42,181 nt of DNA from Hymenobacteraceae bacterium (GTDB lineage Bacteria > Bacteroidota > Bacteroidia > Cytophagales > Hymenobacteraceae), in NCBI GenBank assembly GCA_022701825.1, contig JAKONR010000444.1, positions 1-42,181 on the forward strand, in the 5' to 3' direction. The notes under the pieces were generated by a model. The model was not told the origin of the DNA and made no database searches. It saw only the letters and a list, made by a program, of their open reading frames with translations. Made by a program: the position numbers and the translations under genes. Of the stretch, positions 17,484-27,500 are shown in pieces (position 1 is the first letter of the stretch; each line of letters begins with the position of its first letter).

Positions 17484-18032
17484 CTAAGGCTTCACCGTGA
17501 CAGAATCAAAGAAATGGCGACGCTGCTCGTTATGGGCCGTGCTATCAAGTAGCGCCTCATAAGGGACAAAGTTGAAGCTATATACTCGGTTATGCGCCAC
17601 CAAGATACGGTTGTAAGCTAGGAGAGGCGTGTGGGTTTAGGGCGAGCTGATTCGCATCACAAATTCGGCCCCCTCCCCAGCTGGGGTATGGAAACGGGTG
17701 CGGTTTAGTAGTCGATTGCCTTTCTCACGGGCCACTACTTTATTAATACCTATGGTATAGAGCGAGTCTCGACTAGCGTTCGCGGGTATACTATCTGCGC
17801 GTGGGGTTGCGTTTATTGCCACCATATAAGCGCCGTTGTCGTCTTCCGCAAGAAAAGCCTGATAAGGTAGCGTCTTATAATTCATTAACTTATTGACGCC
17901 CATGCTATCTAGGTTTGTTGCTTTGGGCTTCGCTGGGAGTTCTACCGTCAGGTGGGGGTCAATCGGATAGGTTATCCACGCAGGAGAAGCGCAAGCACTC
18001 AACAATAGCGCTAATAGGTAGACGTGCTTCAT
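17484..18032 (-). pseudogene. Secreted-protein paralog interrupted by an in-frame TAA
   Basis: The ORF stops after MRISSP; the same frame continues THTPLLAYNRILVAHNRVYSFNFVPYEALLDSTAHNEQRRHFFDSVTVKP*, aligning with the C-terminus of the neighbouring 18075-18659 protein. Confidence 0.7.
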
Positions 18033-18074
18033 AGCCGTGAAGATAAAAGGACACTCTACGCCGAGGCGGCGGGC

Positions 18075-18659
18075 CTACGGCTTTACCGTAATGGAGTTGA
18101 AGAAACGTCGGCGCTGCTCGGCTCCAGCAAGGCCCAGGCTGTCATAGGGGTTGGCGGGCAAGAATTGAAACGAGTAGCCAACGGAATCCACCACCAGATA
18201 GCGGAGGTACTTGATAATGCGCCGTTGCGTGACGGGGTGACTGCCTTTGTACTTTATTTCACACCCAGCTCCCCCAGCTGTAGGGAAAGACGTTCTGGTT
18301 AGCAGTTCGCTCTTGTCACTCTGTAAAGCCGCCTGTATAACAGATGTGTAGAGCGCCTGGCGCTGCGTGGTATTCTGCCGGCCAATACTTTCGCTTGCCC
18401 TGCCAGCGGTGCGGATGATGAAGTAAACTCCCTCAGGCGCTTTGGTTGTCCACACTCTTGTTGGGCTGTAGTGGTGAGCGGCTGCCAGCTTATCGATGTT
18501 GGCTTCGCTGGGCCGCGTGGGCACCTGCACAGCTATTTGCTTGTCGATGGTGAAAGACTGCCACGTGTCGCTCGGGGCGAAGGCAAATAGCGGTAATAAG
18601 AGCAAGTAGTGGGTGGACTTCACACCTGCGGTTTCTTGAATAACAGTACAAGCGCCCAA
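18075..18659 (-). CDS. Secreted hypothetical protein, paralog of the upstream-numbered neighbour
   Basis: C-terminus YSFQFLPANPYDSLGLAGAEQRRRFFNSITVKP; signal peptide after a probable internal start (KSTHYLLLLPLFAFA). Confidence 0.6.
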   Translation of the reverse strand: MGACTVIQETAGVKSTHYLLLLPLFAFAPSDTWQSFTIDKQIAVQVPTRPSEANIDKLAAAHHYSPTRVWTTKAPEGVYFIIRTAGRASESIGRQNTTQRQALYTSVIQAALQSDKSELLTRTSFPTAGGAGCEIKYKGSHPVTQRRIIKYLRYLVVDSVGYSFQFLPANPYDSLGLAGAEQRRRFFNSITVKP

Positions 18660-19139
18660 ACGTGGCTCACGACATAGAGTGCATAGCTTAAGACATTCAA
18701 AAAGTCTGTCTTGATATTATGAATGTCGGCCACAGTAGCAATAATGGCCCCCACGGAAAGCACCGCAAGTAGAATCTTTGCCCAGCGTTTCCCTCTCCTT
18801 ATGGCGTAGAAAAATCCTGCTTGCAGCAAACAGAAAAGCACGAGCGCCACGGGTGCTAGGGTAGTGCGTGGCGGGGGTACTATATGCAATAGGGGGCGAA
18901 GTATTGAACTTGCGAAGGAGACGATAAGCCAGCCATACAGCAGATTAGAAGCTAGTACTTCTCTCTTTGTTAGTAGGGCGGACTCCATTAAACGAGTAAC
19001 AGGTATTTCATGCCCGCTAAGGTAATCGGAGCGGCAGGCTGGGCATTTAGGAGAAGCGCGATAGCAAGCTGGCCAAGCGAAAGCACCAGTTTCAAAAAAA
19101 AGTTGAGGGTACCTTTTCGATAGATTAGCATAGCTCATG
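18620..19139 (-). CDS. Hypothetical multi-TM membrane protein
   Basis: Probable start MSYANLSKRYPQ at 19139; CPACRSDY motif, then several hydrophobic helices. Confidence 0.55.
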
Positions 19140-19844
19140 GTATTCGTCCCCGAGAGCATTCTTAATCTTAATGCTATTAGTAATGCCATCTAAATCAGGG
19201 AATAGCATATCGTGGCGGATGCCAAGCCTGAACAATGCTCTTTGGATTTCTGAAGCCGTACTAGCATCGAATTCAAGCTTCGTCATGGTAAGTGCGTAAC
19301 CATCTTCAAAGTCCTGCTCAAATGGCACATCTGGTTGAGGCTGGATTGAGAATAGCCCACCTTGACCAGTAATTCTAGGCGTTATATGCGGTGGAAAGAA
19401 AAACCCCGGCTCTTGAATTTTCCACGGGTTATTGTGTAAGCTAGTGTCTAGGTGTTTGCAGAAGTGTGCTACGTAAATAGCGGCACCGTCTGAAGCACAT
19501 TCCTCAATCCTGCCATTGCCATTTACACAAGGTAGAGTAGCAAAATATGCGGCTACAAGTGGACTAGATGACCAATCTAGAAGTCTTGTTGGTAGTCCAT
19601 GGTGTTGAGCTACTGCCAACCATTCCCAATCGTTTAATGGCTGATAACCATGCCTATCAATTGCCCTTAGCTTAAAGCTGCGTAACGACTCGCGTTCTGT
19701 ATACTCCCAGTTGGAGTTTCTACCAACGGACGGAGTCAAGCTGTAATTTTTGTTTTGAACTCCACGAAATACGTGATGGCCGCAGACATAGCTTAGAAAA
19801 TGCTGGGTAAGCTCTTGAAAGGAATTGATTTGAGTAGTTTCCAT
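19125..19844 (-). CDS. FRG-domain protein
   Basis: HVFRGVQNKNYSLTPSVGR and WLAVAQHHGLPTRLLDWSSSPLVAAYFA are FRG-domain motifs. Confidence 0.85.
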   Translation of the reverse strand: METTQINSFQELTQHFLSYVCGHHVFRGVQNKNYSLTPSVGRNSNWEYTERESLRSFKLRAIDRHGYQPLNDWEWLAVAQHHGLPTRLLDWSSSPLVAAYFATLPCVNGNGRIEECASDGAAIYVAHFCKHLDTSLHNNPWKIQEPGFFFPPHITPRITGQGGLFSIQPQPDVPFEQDFEDGYALTMTKLEFDASTASEIQRALFRLGIRHDMLFPDLDGITNSIKIKNALGDEYHELC

Positions 19845-19995
19845 AGCCCCCTAAGATACAGCCAAACCTCTGGTGACTGCCAATAAGGGCTTTTTATGCT
19901 CTTTAAGCTGTGAATAAATAATTGAAGAACACACCACTAGGCTCAATAAGCAAAAGGCCCCACCTGTGATAACAAGTGGGGCGATGCTAGTTGCG

Positions 19996-20520
19996 TTATT
20001 TGGCGTAGGCCAAGCCAATGAATCGCTGCACCTCCCAAATCTCGTACACTTCGCTATACTCGTGGCGTCGCCCCTGGTCGTCGTCGCCCTCCCACGTCGC
20101 GGTGTAGAGTGCTTCGCGCTCCGCGTCGCTCACGCGCACCGTGCCCGCGTGGCTGTACAGTACGGGAATGTCTGAGGTCAGGGGCCGCTCCTCGGCGGTA
20201 AAGCTGTACGCCTGAGTGTAGATAACGGCGCATCCGGCTGCAAGCTGGCCCAGCTCGTCCTGCGCTACCGGGCGGCAAACGGCCAGCCGCGAAACGCATT
20301 GCCCGGCTGGCGTGCCTTCGGGGTGGTGGTCGCGGCTCAGCACGAATACGTCGCTGCTTTTCTGCTCGGTGGCGGTGAGCGCCAGCGCGCCGAGTGCGTA
20401 GCGGGGCAGTGGGCGAAGGGTGCGCTCGTCAAAGCAGCCGTTTACTAGGGTGGTGGCGAGGGCTGCGGCTTCTTCTTTGGCGAGGCTGGCAGCGAGGGCG
20501 GCGGTGGGATTAACGCACAT
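19996..20520 (-). CDS. Hypothetical protein
   Basis: Probable start MCVNPTAALAASLAKEEA near 20520; the track ORF is open to 20610. Confidence 0.5.
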   Translation of the reverse strand: MCVNPTAALAASLAKEEAAALATTLVNGCFDERTLRPLPRYALGALALTATEQKSSDVFVLSRDHHPEGTPAGQCVSRLAVCRPVAQDELGQLAAGCAVIYTQAYSFTAEERPLTSDIPVLYSHAGTVRVSDAEREALYTATWEGDDDQGRRHEYSEVYEIWEVQRFIGLAYAK

Positions 20521-20603
20521 AACAGGGGAGGGGAATGTGGCCCAGCGTGTACCTTTGGCACGCTGGGCCGGTTTTGATACTTCCGGTATTGTTTTTTTGA
20601 GTG

Positions 20604-20634
20604 GCCCCACCTATTTGCCGTAGGTGGGGCTTTC
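20604..20634. terminator. Intrinsic terminator
   Basis: gccccacctatttgccgtaggtggggc with 10-bp perfect arms followed by ttt. Confidence 0.75.
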
Positions 20635-20638
20635 TCGT

Positions 20639-20878
20639 TTAGTTGAGGGTGGCGGCCATTTCGTTGCGAGCTACCCGCTTTTTGAACTCCGACAGGGCAG
20701 CGGTGTGCGTCTCGTAAACTTCGGTCGATACTAGGTAACCATCGGGCAGCCGAAACAAAACCTTAAAGCCTGTTCCCGAGGTGAGCGCCAGCGCGGCGAT
20801 TTGGAACATAGCCGCGTGAGTGGCTACGGCGGCGGCTAGGGCGGCTAGGGCGGTGCGGGTGTTGCGATACTTTTTCAT
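20639..20878 (-). CDS. Small hypothetical protein
   Basis: In-frame ATG at 20878 gives MKKYRNTRTALAALAAAVATHAAMFQ. Confidence 0.45.
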   Translation of the reverse strand: MKKYRNTRTALAALAAAVATHAAMFQIAALALTSGTGFKVLFRLPDGYLVSTEVYETHTAALSEFKKRVARNEMAATLN

Positions 20879-20908
20879 GGTAGTAGGTATCTGAGGTGAG
20901 GGAATTAG

Positions 20909-20941
20909 GCCGCGCTGCATTTGCCGTACAGCGCGGCTTTT
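20909..20941. terminator. Intrinsic terminator
   Basis: gccgcgctg catttgccgta cagcgcggc then ttttt. Confidence 0.75.
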
Positions 20942-20944
20942 TAA

Positions 20945-21250
20945 CTAGGCAGCCCGAAGGGGTTGAATAAGTGCCTTTTTAGTCGTGCGTGCGCCGCGTG
21001 GACCTATTCCTATGGCCTCGTAATAGGCAGAAAGGAGTTGTTCGCCGTGGGCAAGGGTGGCTGTCTTAACCGGGCGTAGGTCGTAGTTCGCCAACCCGGC
21101 GACTACCTCCTTGCTTAGCTGCTTAGCCGTTTTGCCAGTCGATACGCTAACCCACTCACCGTTCACTAGCTGGGCAAAATCCACCATCGGAAAATCTAGC
21201 GGCCGGGGGTTAGCAAGAACAATCATGCGGTACTCAGTGGCGTTTTTCAT
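20945..21250 (-). CDS. Small hypothetical protein
   Basis: 101-aa ORF bounded by a downstream terminator. Confidence 0.5.
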   Translation of the reverse strand: MKNATEYRMIVLANPRPLDFPMVDFAQLVNGEWVSVSTGKTAKQLSKEVVAGLANYDLRPVKTATLAHGEQLLSAYYEAIGIGPRGARTTKKALIQPLRAA

Positions 21251-21414
21251 AACATTAGGGAGTGGTTGGCGGCGCTTCGGTGCGGCGACATGACAAAGAA
21301 ACGAAACGAATCTTATTTGTGGTTTATAAATGCACCATAATTAGATAAAATAGAAGGCACCTAGTTGTAAGTGCCTGAGATTAAGCTTAATTATTTTTTG
21401 GTGCATTACCACAC

Positions 21415-21678
21415 CTAAAGAGCTTTGTAAGGTTTTAGCGCTTGATGGACAGCATCTAATATACCTGCTTGCGGCTGGCGCTCACCCCTAAGGATTGTGC
21501 CCAATCGCTGCGGATGTAGACCGGCCGCTTTTGAAATGGTGCCCGGCTTTACGGCGGGGTGCTCCTCAAACCAAGTAGCTAACTCATCCACCTCTTTTAC
21601 AAGGTCTCGGCCCGCTGGTACAGGCGTAGTAGGGCGGCCCCGGCCGGGGCGGGCAATAGGCTGGTCAGAAGTGCTCAT
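21415..21678 (-). CDS. HTH (Cro/C1-like) regulator
   Basis: Probable start MSTSDQPIARPGRGRP at 21678; VKPGTISKAAGLHPQRLGTILRGERQPQAGILDAVHQAL is a plausible HTH. Confidence 0.6.
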   Translation of the reverse strand: MSTSDQPIARPGRGRPTTPVPAGRDLVKEVDELATWFEEHPAVKPGTISKAAGLHPQRLGTILRGERQPQAGILDAVHQALKPYKAL

Positions 21679-21760
21679 GCTACAAATATAAGACTTATGC
21701 AGCACTAATGCACCATGTTTAAGGCATTTGATTAAGAGTGTTTTGTGCTGCGTTTCCTGC

Positions 21761-22015
21761 CTAATAACACTTCTTGCAGGCCCGCTTACCAATTTGGGTC
21801 GCCAGGGCTGCTGACATCGATTTTACCTCATGGGTGCAACGGTTCAACCCGCCACAATCGCTGGAACTGTGATAGGCTATTGAGCCTTTGCTCATGCAGA
21901 CGTAAACCACTCCTGCCGTGTAAGTGGTGCGAGCGTGGGCGGGCCGGTGGCGGGTGGCAGGAGTAGCTGCCGAGAGGGCTAGCAGCATAGCTAGGCCGGA
22001 TAATAGACGCTTCAT
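21761..22015 (-). CDS. Small secreted Cys-rich hypothetical protein
   Basis: Signal peptide, then VYVCMSKGSIAYHSSSDCGGLNRCTHEVKSMS...RACKKCY. Confidence 0.6.
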   Translation of the reverse strand: MKRLLSGLAMLLALSAATPATRHRPAHARTTYTAGVVYVCMSKGSIAYHSSSDCGGLNRCTHEVKSMSAALATQIGKRACKKCY

Positions 22016-22084
22016 AGCTGGAGAGTAATTAGGGTACGCTAATATATAACTCCGCTTAACTTCGCGCTTCGCTTTTTGCTAGCT

Positions 22085-22396
22085 ATGAAACATTTACTAC
22101 TGATTTTCGTCCTTGCCAGCGGCTTTTCGTCCCCCATATGCGCCCGTGAGGTGGGTGTGGCTCACGCCTTCTATAAAGCGGCTATGCCACGGCAGCCGGT
22201 CAAGTCGAGCGACATTACTTCTATCGGCTACGATGCCAGCACGAGCACGCTAGAGGTGGAATTTAGGACGGGCGCGGTGTACCAATACTACAGTGTACCC
22301 AGGTCAGTGTATGAGGGGCGGATGGGTGCAAAATCGCACGGTAGCTACTTTGCTCGCTACGTCAAAGCTGCTGGTTATCGCTATAAGGAGCTTTAG
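22085..22396 (+). CDS. KTSC-domain protein with signal peptide
   Basis: VKSSDITSIGYDASTSTLEVEFRTGAVYQYYSVPRSVYEGRMGAKSHGSYFARYVK matches the KTSC-domain pattern. Confidence 0.75.
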   Translation: MKHLLLIFVLASGFSSPICAREVGVAHAFYKAAMPRQPVKSSDITSIGYDASTSTLEVEFRTGAVYQYYSVPRSVYEGRMGAKSHGSYFARYVKAAGYRYKEL

Positions 22397-22397
22397 T

Positions 22398-22826
22398 ATG
22401 CGCGCCTCGTCCTTGATATTTTCCCTTGCTCTTTTGCTTGCTCCCACAGTGGGCCATGCCCAAACGGTTCACATCCCGGCCAACGAGCACTGGCACTGGC
22501 TCCAGCCCGAGCGGTGGCTGCGGGCGGCCCACTCCACGCAGACCTTCACCCGCACGAAGGATGGCGACACCCTGCACTTGGCCGCGCAGCAGGTGGAGCG
22601 CGACGCCCGAGCCACGTACCACCTGCTGCGCGGGCGGCTGGTGGCCATCACCTTCCACTTCGCCGAGGACTACTCCTATCAAGCCAACTGGATATACCAG
22701 GGTGCGGAGTTTTTGGGCGGCCATGAGTGGCTCGATAGACGCACCAACGCCCACATCACCGCTCGGCGTGAGGGTAATGCGGGCGTATCCTACGAGGTGC
22801 GATACGTGCCGCCCACGGCAGATTAA
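22398..22826 (+). CDS. Secreted hypothetical protein
   Basis: In-frame ATG at 22398 gives signal peptide MRASSLIFSLALLLAPTVGHAQ. Confidence 0.55.
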   Translation: MRASSLIFSLALLLAPTVGHAQTVHIPANEHWHWLQPERWLRAAHSTQTFTRTKDGDTLHLAAQQVERDARATYHLLRGRLVAITFHFAEDYSYQANWIYQGAEFLGGHEWLDRRTNAHITARREGNAGVSYEVRYVPPTAD

Positions 22827-23576
22827 CTAGCGGGTAGCGGCGATGGTGCCGCGAATAGTGCGAAGGGTGGGCGCAGTGCCGGCAATTACTCGCGGGAGCG
22901 GGGCTGGCTGCGCGGGTGCTGGTGCCGCGCCGACATATCGATAAGCCACCCACTCGTTGGCGCGAATGGGGCGTACTTGGCTGTCAGCGGCCCGGCGCTC
23001 ATGCCCATCCTGGTACACGGTGGCCATGCCGTAGTTGCCGGGTGTGGGCTTGTCCTGCCAGCCCCCGAATACGGTCATATGAACGGGCACCCGGCCGGGG
23101 AGTAGCTGCCGCCCGCCAAGGTCGGCTACCTTGAACTCGTTGGCGGTTTTCGTGCCGACCGGCTGCCAGCTTTGCAGGCGGTCGCCGGGCTGCATCTTCT
23201 CAACGGGAATCTGCACCCAGCCCTGTTGCTCGGCGGTGCGCGTAAACTCGGGGTTGTAGAGGTTCTGCTTGGTTCGGGCTATCTGCGCGCCGCTCGCCTG
23301 CTCCTGTACGGTAGTGGCAAAGCTCAGGCAGGAGTTAGCTATACACTTTCGGCCGTTCTCGTCGGTGTACACTTCATCGTGCTTGTTGCCAATCAGCCGC
23401 TCAAGGGTGGCCCCCACGTTCCGGTAGTACGCCTGAGCCTCGGGTGATGGGTTGTTGCCGGTGTAGCCGCCCGGTGGCGCTAGGGCAACGGATGGGGCGG
23501 ATGGGGTTGTACTTGCTGGTGGTGCGGGTGCTGGTTGTGTGCCGCGAATGACGCGCTTTCCCTGTGTATCTGGCAT
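22827..23576 (-). CDS. Hypothetical protein, possibly a papain/CHAP-like fold
   Basis: ~250 aa; CIANSCLSFATTVQ ... MQPGDRL ... VPVHMTVFGGW ... GMATVYQDG loosely resembles Cys/His peptidase arrangements. Confidence 0.45.
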   Translation of the reverse strand: MPDTQGKRVIRGTQPAPAPPASTTPSAPSVALAPPGGYTGNNPSPEAQAYYRNVGATLERLIGNKHDEVYTDENGRKCIANSCLSFATTVQEQASGAQIARTKQNLYNPEFTRTAEQQGWVQIPVEKMQPGDRLQSWQPVGTKTANEFKVADLGGRQLLPGRVPVHMTVFGGWQDKPTPGNYGMATVYQDGHERRAADSQVRPIRANEWVAYRYVGAAPAPAQPAPLPRVIAGTAPTLRTIRGTIAATR

Positions 23577-23830
23577 TGCCACAAGTTACAAATGGGGAAG
23601 GCTTTGGCAGTAGGCGAGGGGGTGGGGGCCTGGTTGGAGGGTACCGGGTTTGGGGATTCGGCTTGCCCAAGGGGTGCCGAGGCGGGGAAAGACCCCGGTA
23701 GGTCAATCTCCATACCTACACGCGGTATTTTTTTTGGGCATATACCTATCTATCAATTTGATAACCATATTTTTAATTATGAATAATTGGCAGTAACTTG
23801 CGTGTGATAATATACCACAAATTTGTAAGT

Positions 23831-24487
23831 ATGCCACACAAAAACCCTGACTGCCGCGAGGCTTTCCTGCGCGCTATCCGAAAAGCTGCTCAGGACAACC
23901 CCGAGCTGGCCCCGAAAAGCGCCGAGAGCGTTAATACCGACGAGGATATTTTCGACATGCTGGCAACTATGACCGCCGATGGCGAAGGGGGCCTGCTGGT
24001 ATTTCTGGCCGGCCGCGAGTTTGCGGGCAAGGTGCTGGAAAACATACCTAACCCCGAGAGCTTCGAGGTGTGCGCCTTGGTGCGGGATGCTGTCGATATG
24101 TGCATTTCGACAAAGGACAACGTGGGCACCCTAAGCTGCCAGAATTTCTACACGTTAAGCTGCATCGAGGACATGCTGGCGGCGGGCGTACAGTTTGAGC
24201 CACCCACCTACACATGCAGCTTGTCCCACGGCGGCCTTCTCGCTGACGAAGTGCAAGCGGGCGGCGTGACGCTTCGCTCGGATGGCCCTAGTCGAGTAGA
24301 TTTTGATGGTATAGACAACGCTTCTAGCGGCTGGGTGAGCGTACAAATCACCGATAGCAGCAACGGCCTGGTGGCACACATGGGCTACTACAGCGAGCTG
24401 TACGGCCGCCCATTTACATTTTACCGGGCAGATGGACACCATGCCACCCTGAATTTCCCCGCTTCTGATAAAAATTTCATTCTCTAG
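23831..24487 (+). CDS. Hypothetical phage-associated protein
   Basis: ORF from ATG at 23831 (MPHKNPDCREAFLRAIRKAAQ), directly upstream of the tail-spike-like gene. Confidence 0.55.
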   Translation: MPHKNPDCREAFLRAIRKAAQDNPELAPKSAESVNTDEDIFDMLATMTADGEGGLLVFLAGREFAGKVLENIPNPESFEVCALVRDAVDMCISTKDNVGTLSCQNFYTLSCIEDMLAAGVQFEPPTYTCSLSHGGLLADEVQAGGVTLRSDGPSRVDFDGIDNASSGWVSVQITDSSNGLVAHMGYYSELYGRPFTFYRADGHHATLNFPASDKNFIL

Positions 24488-24519
24488 TCCAGGCTCTAAC
24501 ACCCCGCCCCCGCCACTAC

Positions 24520-27500
24520 ATGCCAAACCACACCGTATCAGAAAAGCTCGTTTACCTGCGGCGCACAGGGCCAGACTTGTCGCCCAGCCAGCTTCCAGAG
24601 TTGGTAAATATCCTCAAGATTGTTGGCCTTACCCCGCGCAGCGGTAACAACTCACGTACCGCCTACACGGGCGCGGCCAACGGCCTCACGCCGGGCGGCA
24701 CCCTGACCACGCTGCGCCAGGGCGAAACCTACGAGTTTAACTTTAGCAAAACCGATGGCACGTACAGCTTACCCGACTTCGTAAAAGTAACGCCACCCAA
24801 GATTTCGAGCCTGGGGCCGTTGAGTGTTGCGCCGGGCGACACGCTCAACATTACGGGCACAAACCTGCTGTGGACAAAGACCGTGCTAGTGGGCGGCGTG
24901 CAGGCGGTCATTAACTCGGCAGCCACAACCAACACCAGCGTAGCAGTTACGGTGCCGCTAACGGCAGCCGTTGGGAGCAATATTCCCGTGGCGCTTTTCG
25001 CGGAGACGGGCAGCGACATAAATACTGCGCTTACCATTACGGCGGCCGGGGGCGGGGCAACCAAGCTGCTACCGCCCGCCAACCTGCGGCAAACGGGCAG
25101 CACGACCACCAGCATTACAATGGCCTGGGACTCGGTAGCCAACGCCACTGGATACCGCCTGCGGCGCAACGGCAGCACAACGCTGCTGGCGGGCGGGGCG
25201 CTGAACTACACCGAAACCGGCCTGACTGCTGGCGCTACTCCATCCTATGACGTGCAGGCCATCGGCGGCGGCTCCTACTCGGATAGCAACTTTTCGGCAG
25301 CCGTGCAGGCAGCCACGACGGGCGGCGGCGGGGCCACCGCGCCGCAATTGCAGAGCGCCCGCGTCGAGCAAAACAGCCGCCAGCTAATAACGGCCACGTT
25401 TAACAAGAGCCTCGACCCGGCCGTGGTGCCGATGGCTGGCGATTTTATGCTCAGCAGTACGCACCGCGTGCTGGGCGAGGCGCTGCCAGTACGTACCGGG
25501 GAGATTCTGGCCTCGGGCTACCACGAGCCGACCAATTCGGCGCAAACAATCGTGGCCGGCTCCAGCACGGCGGTACTCAACCGCGACGTGCGGGGCTGCA
25601 TGTTCCAGGCGGGCACAGTGACAAAGGCCCGCTTCTATTGCCCGGCTTTCGCCCCCGGCGCGCAGGTGTACGTTATTGTTGGCGGCAGCACGCAGGAAGT
25701 AACTGGCCAGCTCACCTTTGGGCAAGTGAACACGGTAACGCTGCCCACGCCAGTAACAGTGCCGCAGTTTGAGCGCGTCGGCCTCTACGTAACCGGCGAC
25801 ACGGGCCAACTCGGCTGGCCGGTTTCACCGGCTGGCGGCGGCCTGGGCGGGGCAGACTACGGCCTGGATACGATGTATGGCGTTAGCGACCAGAATATCT
25901 ACGTCTCGGTGCAGTGCTTTGTGGACAAGGCTCCGTACTTCGCTGTGATGGGTAACTCGCTCATTGCTGGTTATCCCAGCAACCAGCCTAGCCCGATGGG
26001 TGGGCGGGCGCAGAACGTGAGCCTAGCCGGGGTGCTGGCCGACGCGCTTAAATGCACCTACCAGGATATGAGCTGGAGCGGGCAAACAACCACGCAGATG
26101 CTGGCGCGCTTTGACCAGGACATTGTAGCGAAAAAGCCGCGTTACTGCTGGATTGAGGGCGGATACAACAACCTGACCGACCCGAACGTGGGCAATGACC
26201 TGCTGGAAATGGGGCGTCGGTGCATTGTAAACGACATTATCCCCATTTTCACGGGGTCCGCTCCAAACGGCTCGCCCACCGAAAGCTACCAACCGGGCTT
26301 GCGGCTGCTGGCCGACCTGACTACGCTTATCCGCAACTACGTAAATGCGCAGCCTGCGGGCAAGGCATACCTCATGGACTTTGGCCCCATCCTGGGCGAC
26401 CCCGGCCCCGTTGACCCAGCGAACCCGGGCGGCGGCCCGGTTCACTACCTCTTCAAGGCCGCCTATTACAGCGGCGACCGCATCCACCACAACCAGGCCG
26501 GTATTCAGGCCGTGGGCGACGCGGCCGTTGATTTCGTGCTCAAGCGCACGCCGGTAGGTCTTACGGGCAACAGCCTGACGCTGAAAATTGACCGGGCTTT
26601 CGTGCTTTCGGACGCGCCGGTATCGCTCTCGTTTAATGGCAGCGTCAAGCCAATCCAAAGCACCGATGGCGGCATAACAGCCTCGCTTTCGATGCAGCCG
26701 ATAACGCTGGCCCTGAATCCAGAAGCGGAAGTGCTGAACTTCGTGCGGGCCAACATCGAGCAGAACGGCCACTACCGCGCTGATAAATTCTTTGCGCCGG
26801 GCGTAGCGGGCTACGTGAATTTTAACCCCGTCGAGGGCAACAGCTTCGTGCTGGCCGTATCCCCGAACGGCAACCTGCTCAACGACTTCCGCGAGGGGTC
26901 GGCGTGGATTGAGAACCCAGGACGGGGCGCAGGCGTTAGTATTGCCAACGGCCAAACGTTCTTCACGGCACCAACGGGCGGGGCCATTCTCTCCTACATC
27001 AAGGGCTACTACCGCCTATCCATTGCCTCCAACGGCGCGGTTGAATTGCTAAGTAGCGACGATGGAATAACCTACGCGAGCACGGGGGCCAGCACTACTA
27101 TCACGCATAATGGCCTGTACGTGTACGCGCTCTACGGCCCCGCGCCGACCAATACAAAAGCCTTTGGCGTAACCGCGCTACCCACGCCCGGCTCTTTCAC
27201 GGACACGGGCGCAAACTACCGGGGCGCAATTGCCCCCACCATCTTGCAGGAGGACGTTTACGACAGCCGCAAGCTCGCCTATGTAGGCGAGTGGAAGGCA
27301 GCCACGGACGCGGCCATTTTCCAGTCGGGCAAGGCGTATGTGCTCTACCCTAGCCGCAACGGCAGCGTGCTCATTCGGGGGCGCGGCCGGGGGGTCAAGC
27401 TCATCGGCATTGTGCGCGACGCGGCGCTGACCATCAGCATCAACGGCCAGGCCCCGGTAACAATAGACACCTCGGCCGCAAGCAATAACACCTCCACGGC

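Noticed and set aside
26023-26955. 310-aa minus-strand ORF inside the tail-spike gene
   Set aside because: Shadow ORF; the plus-strand protein carries recognisable domain motifs.
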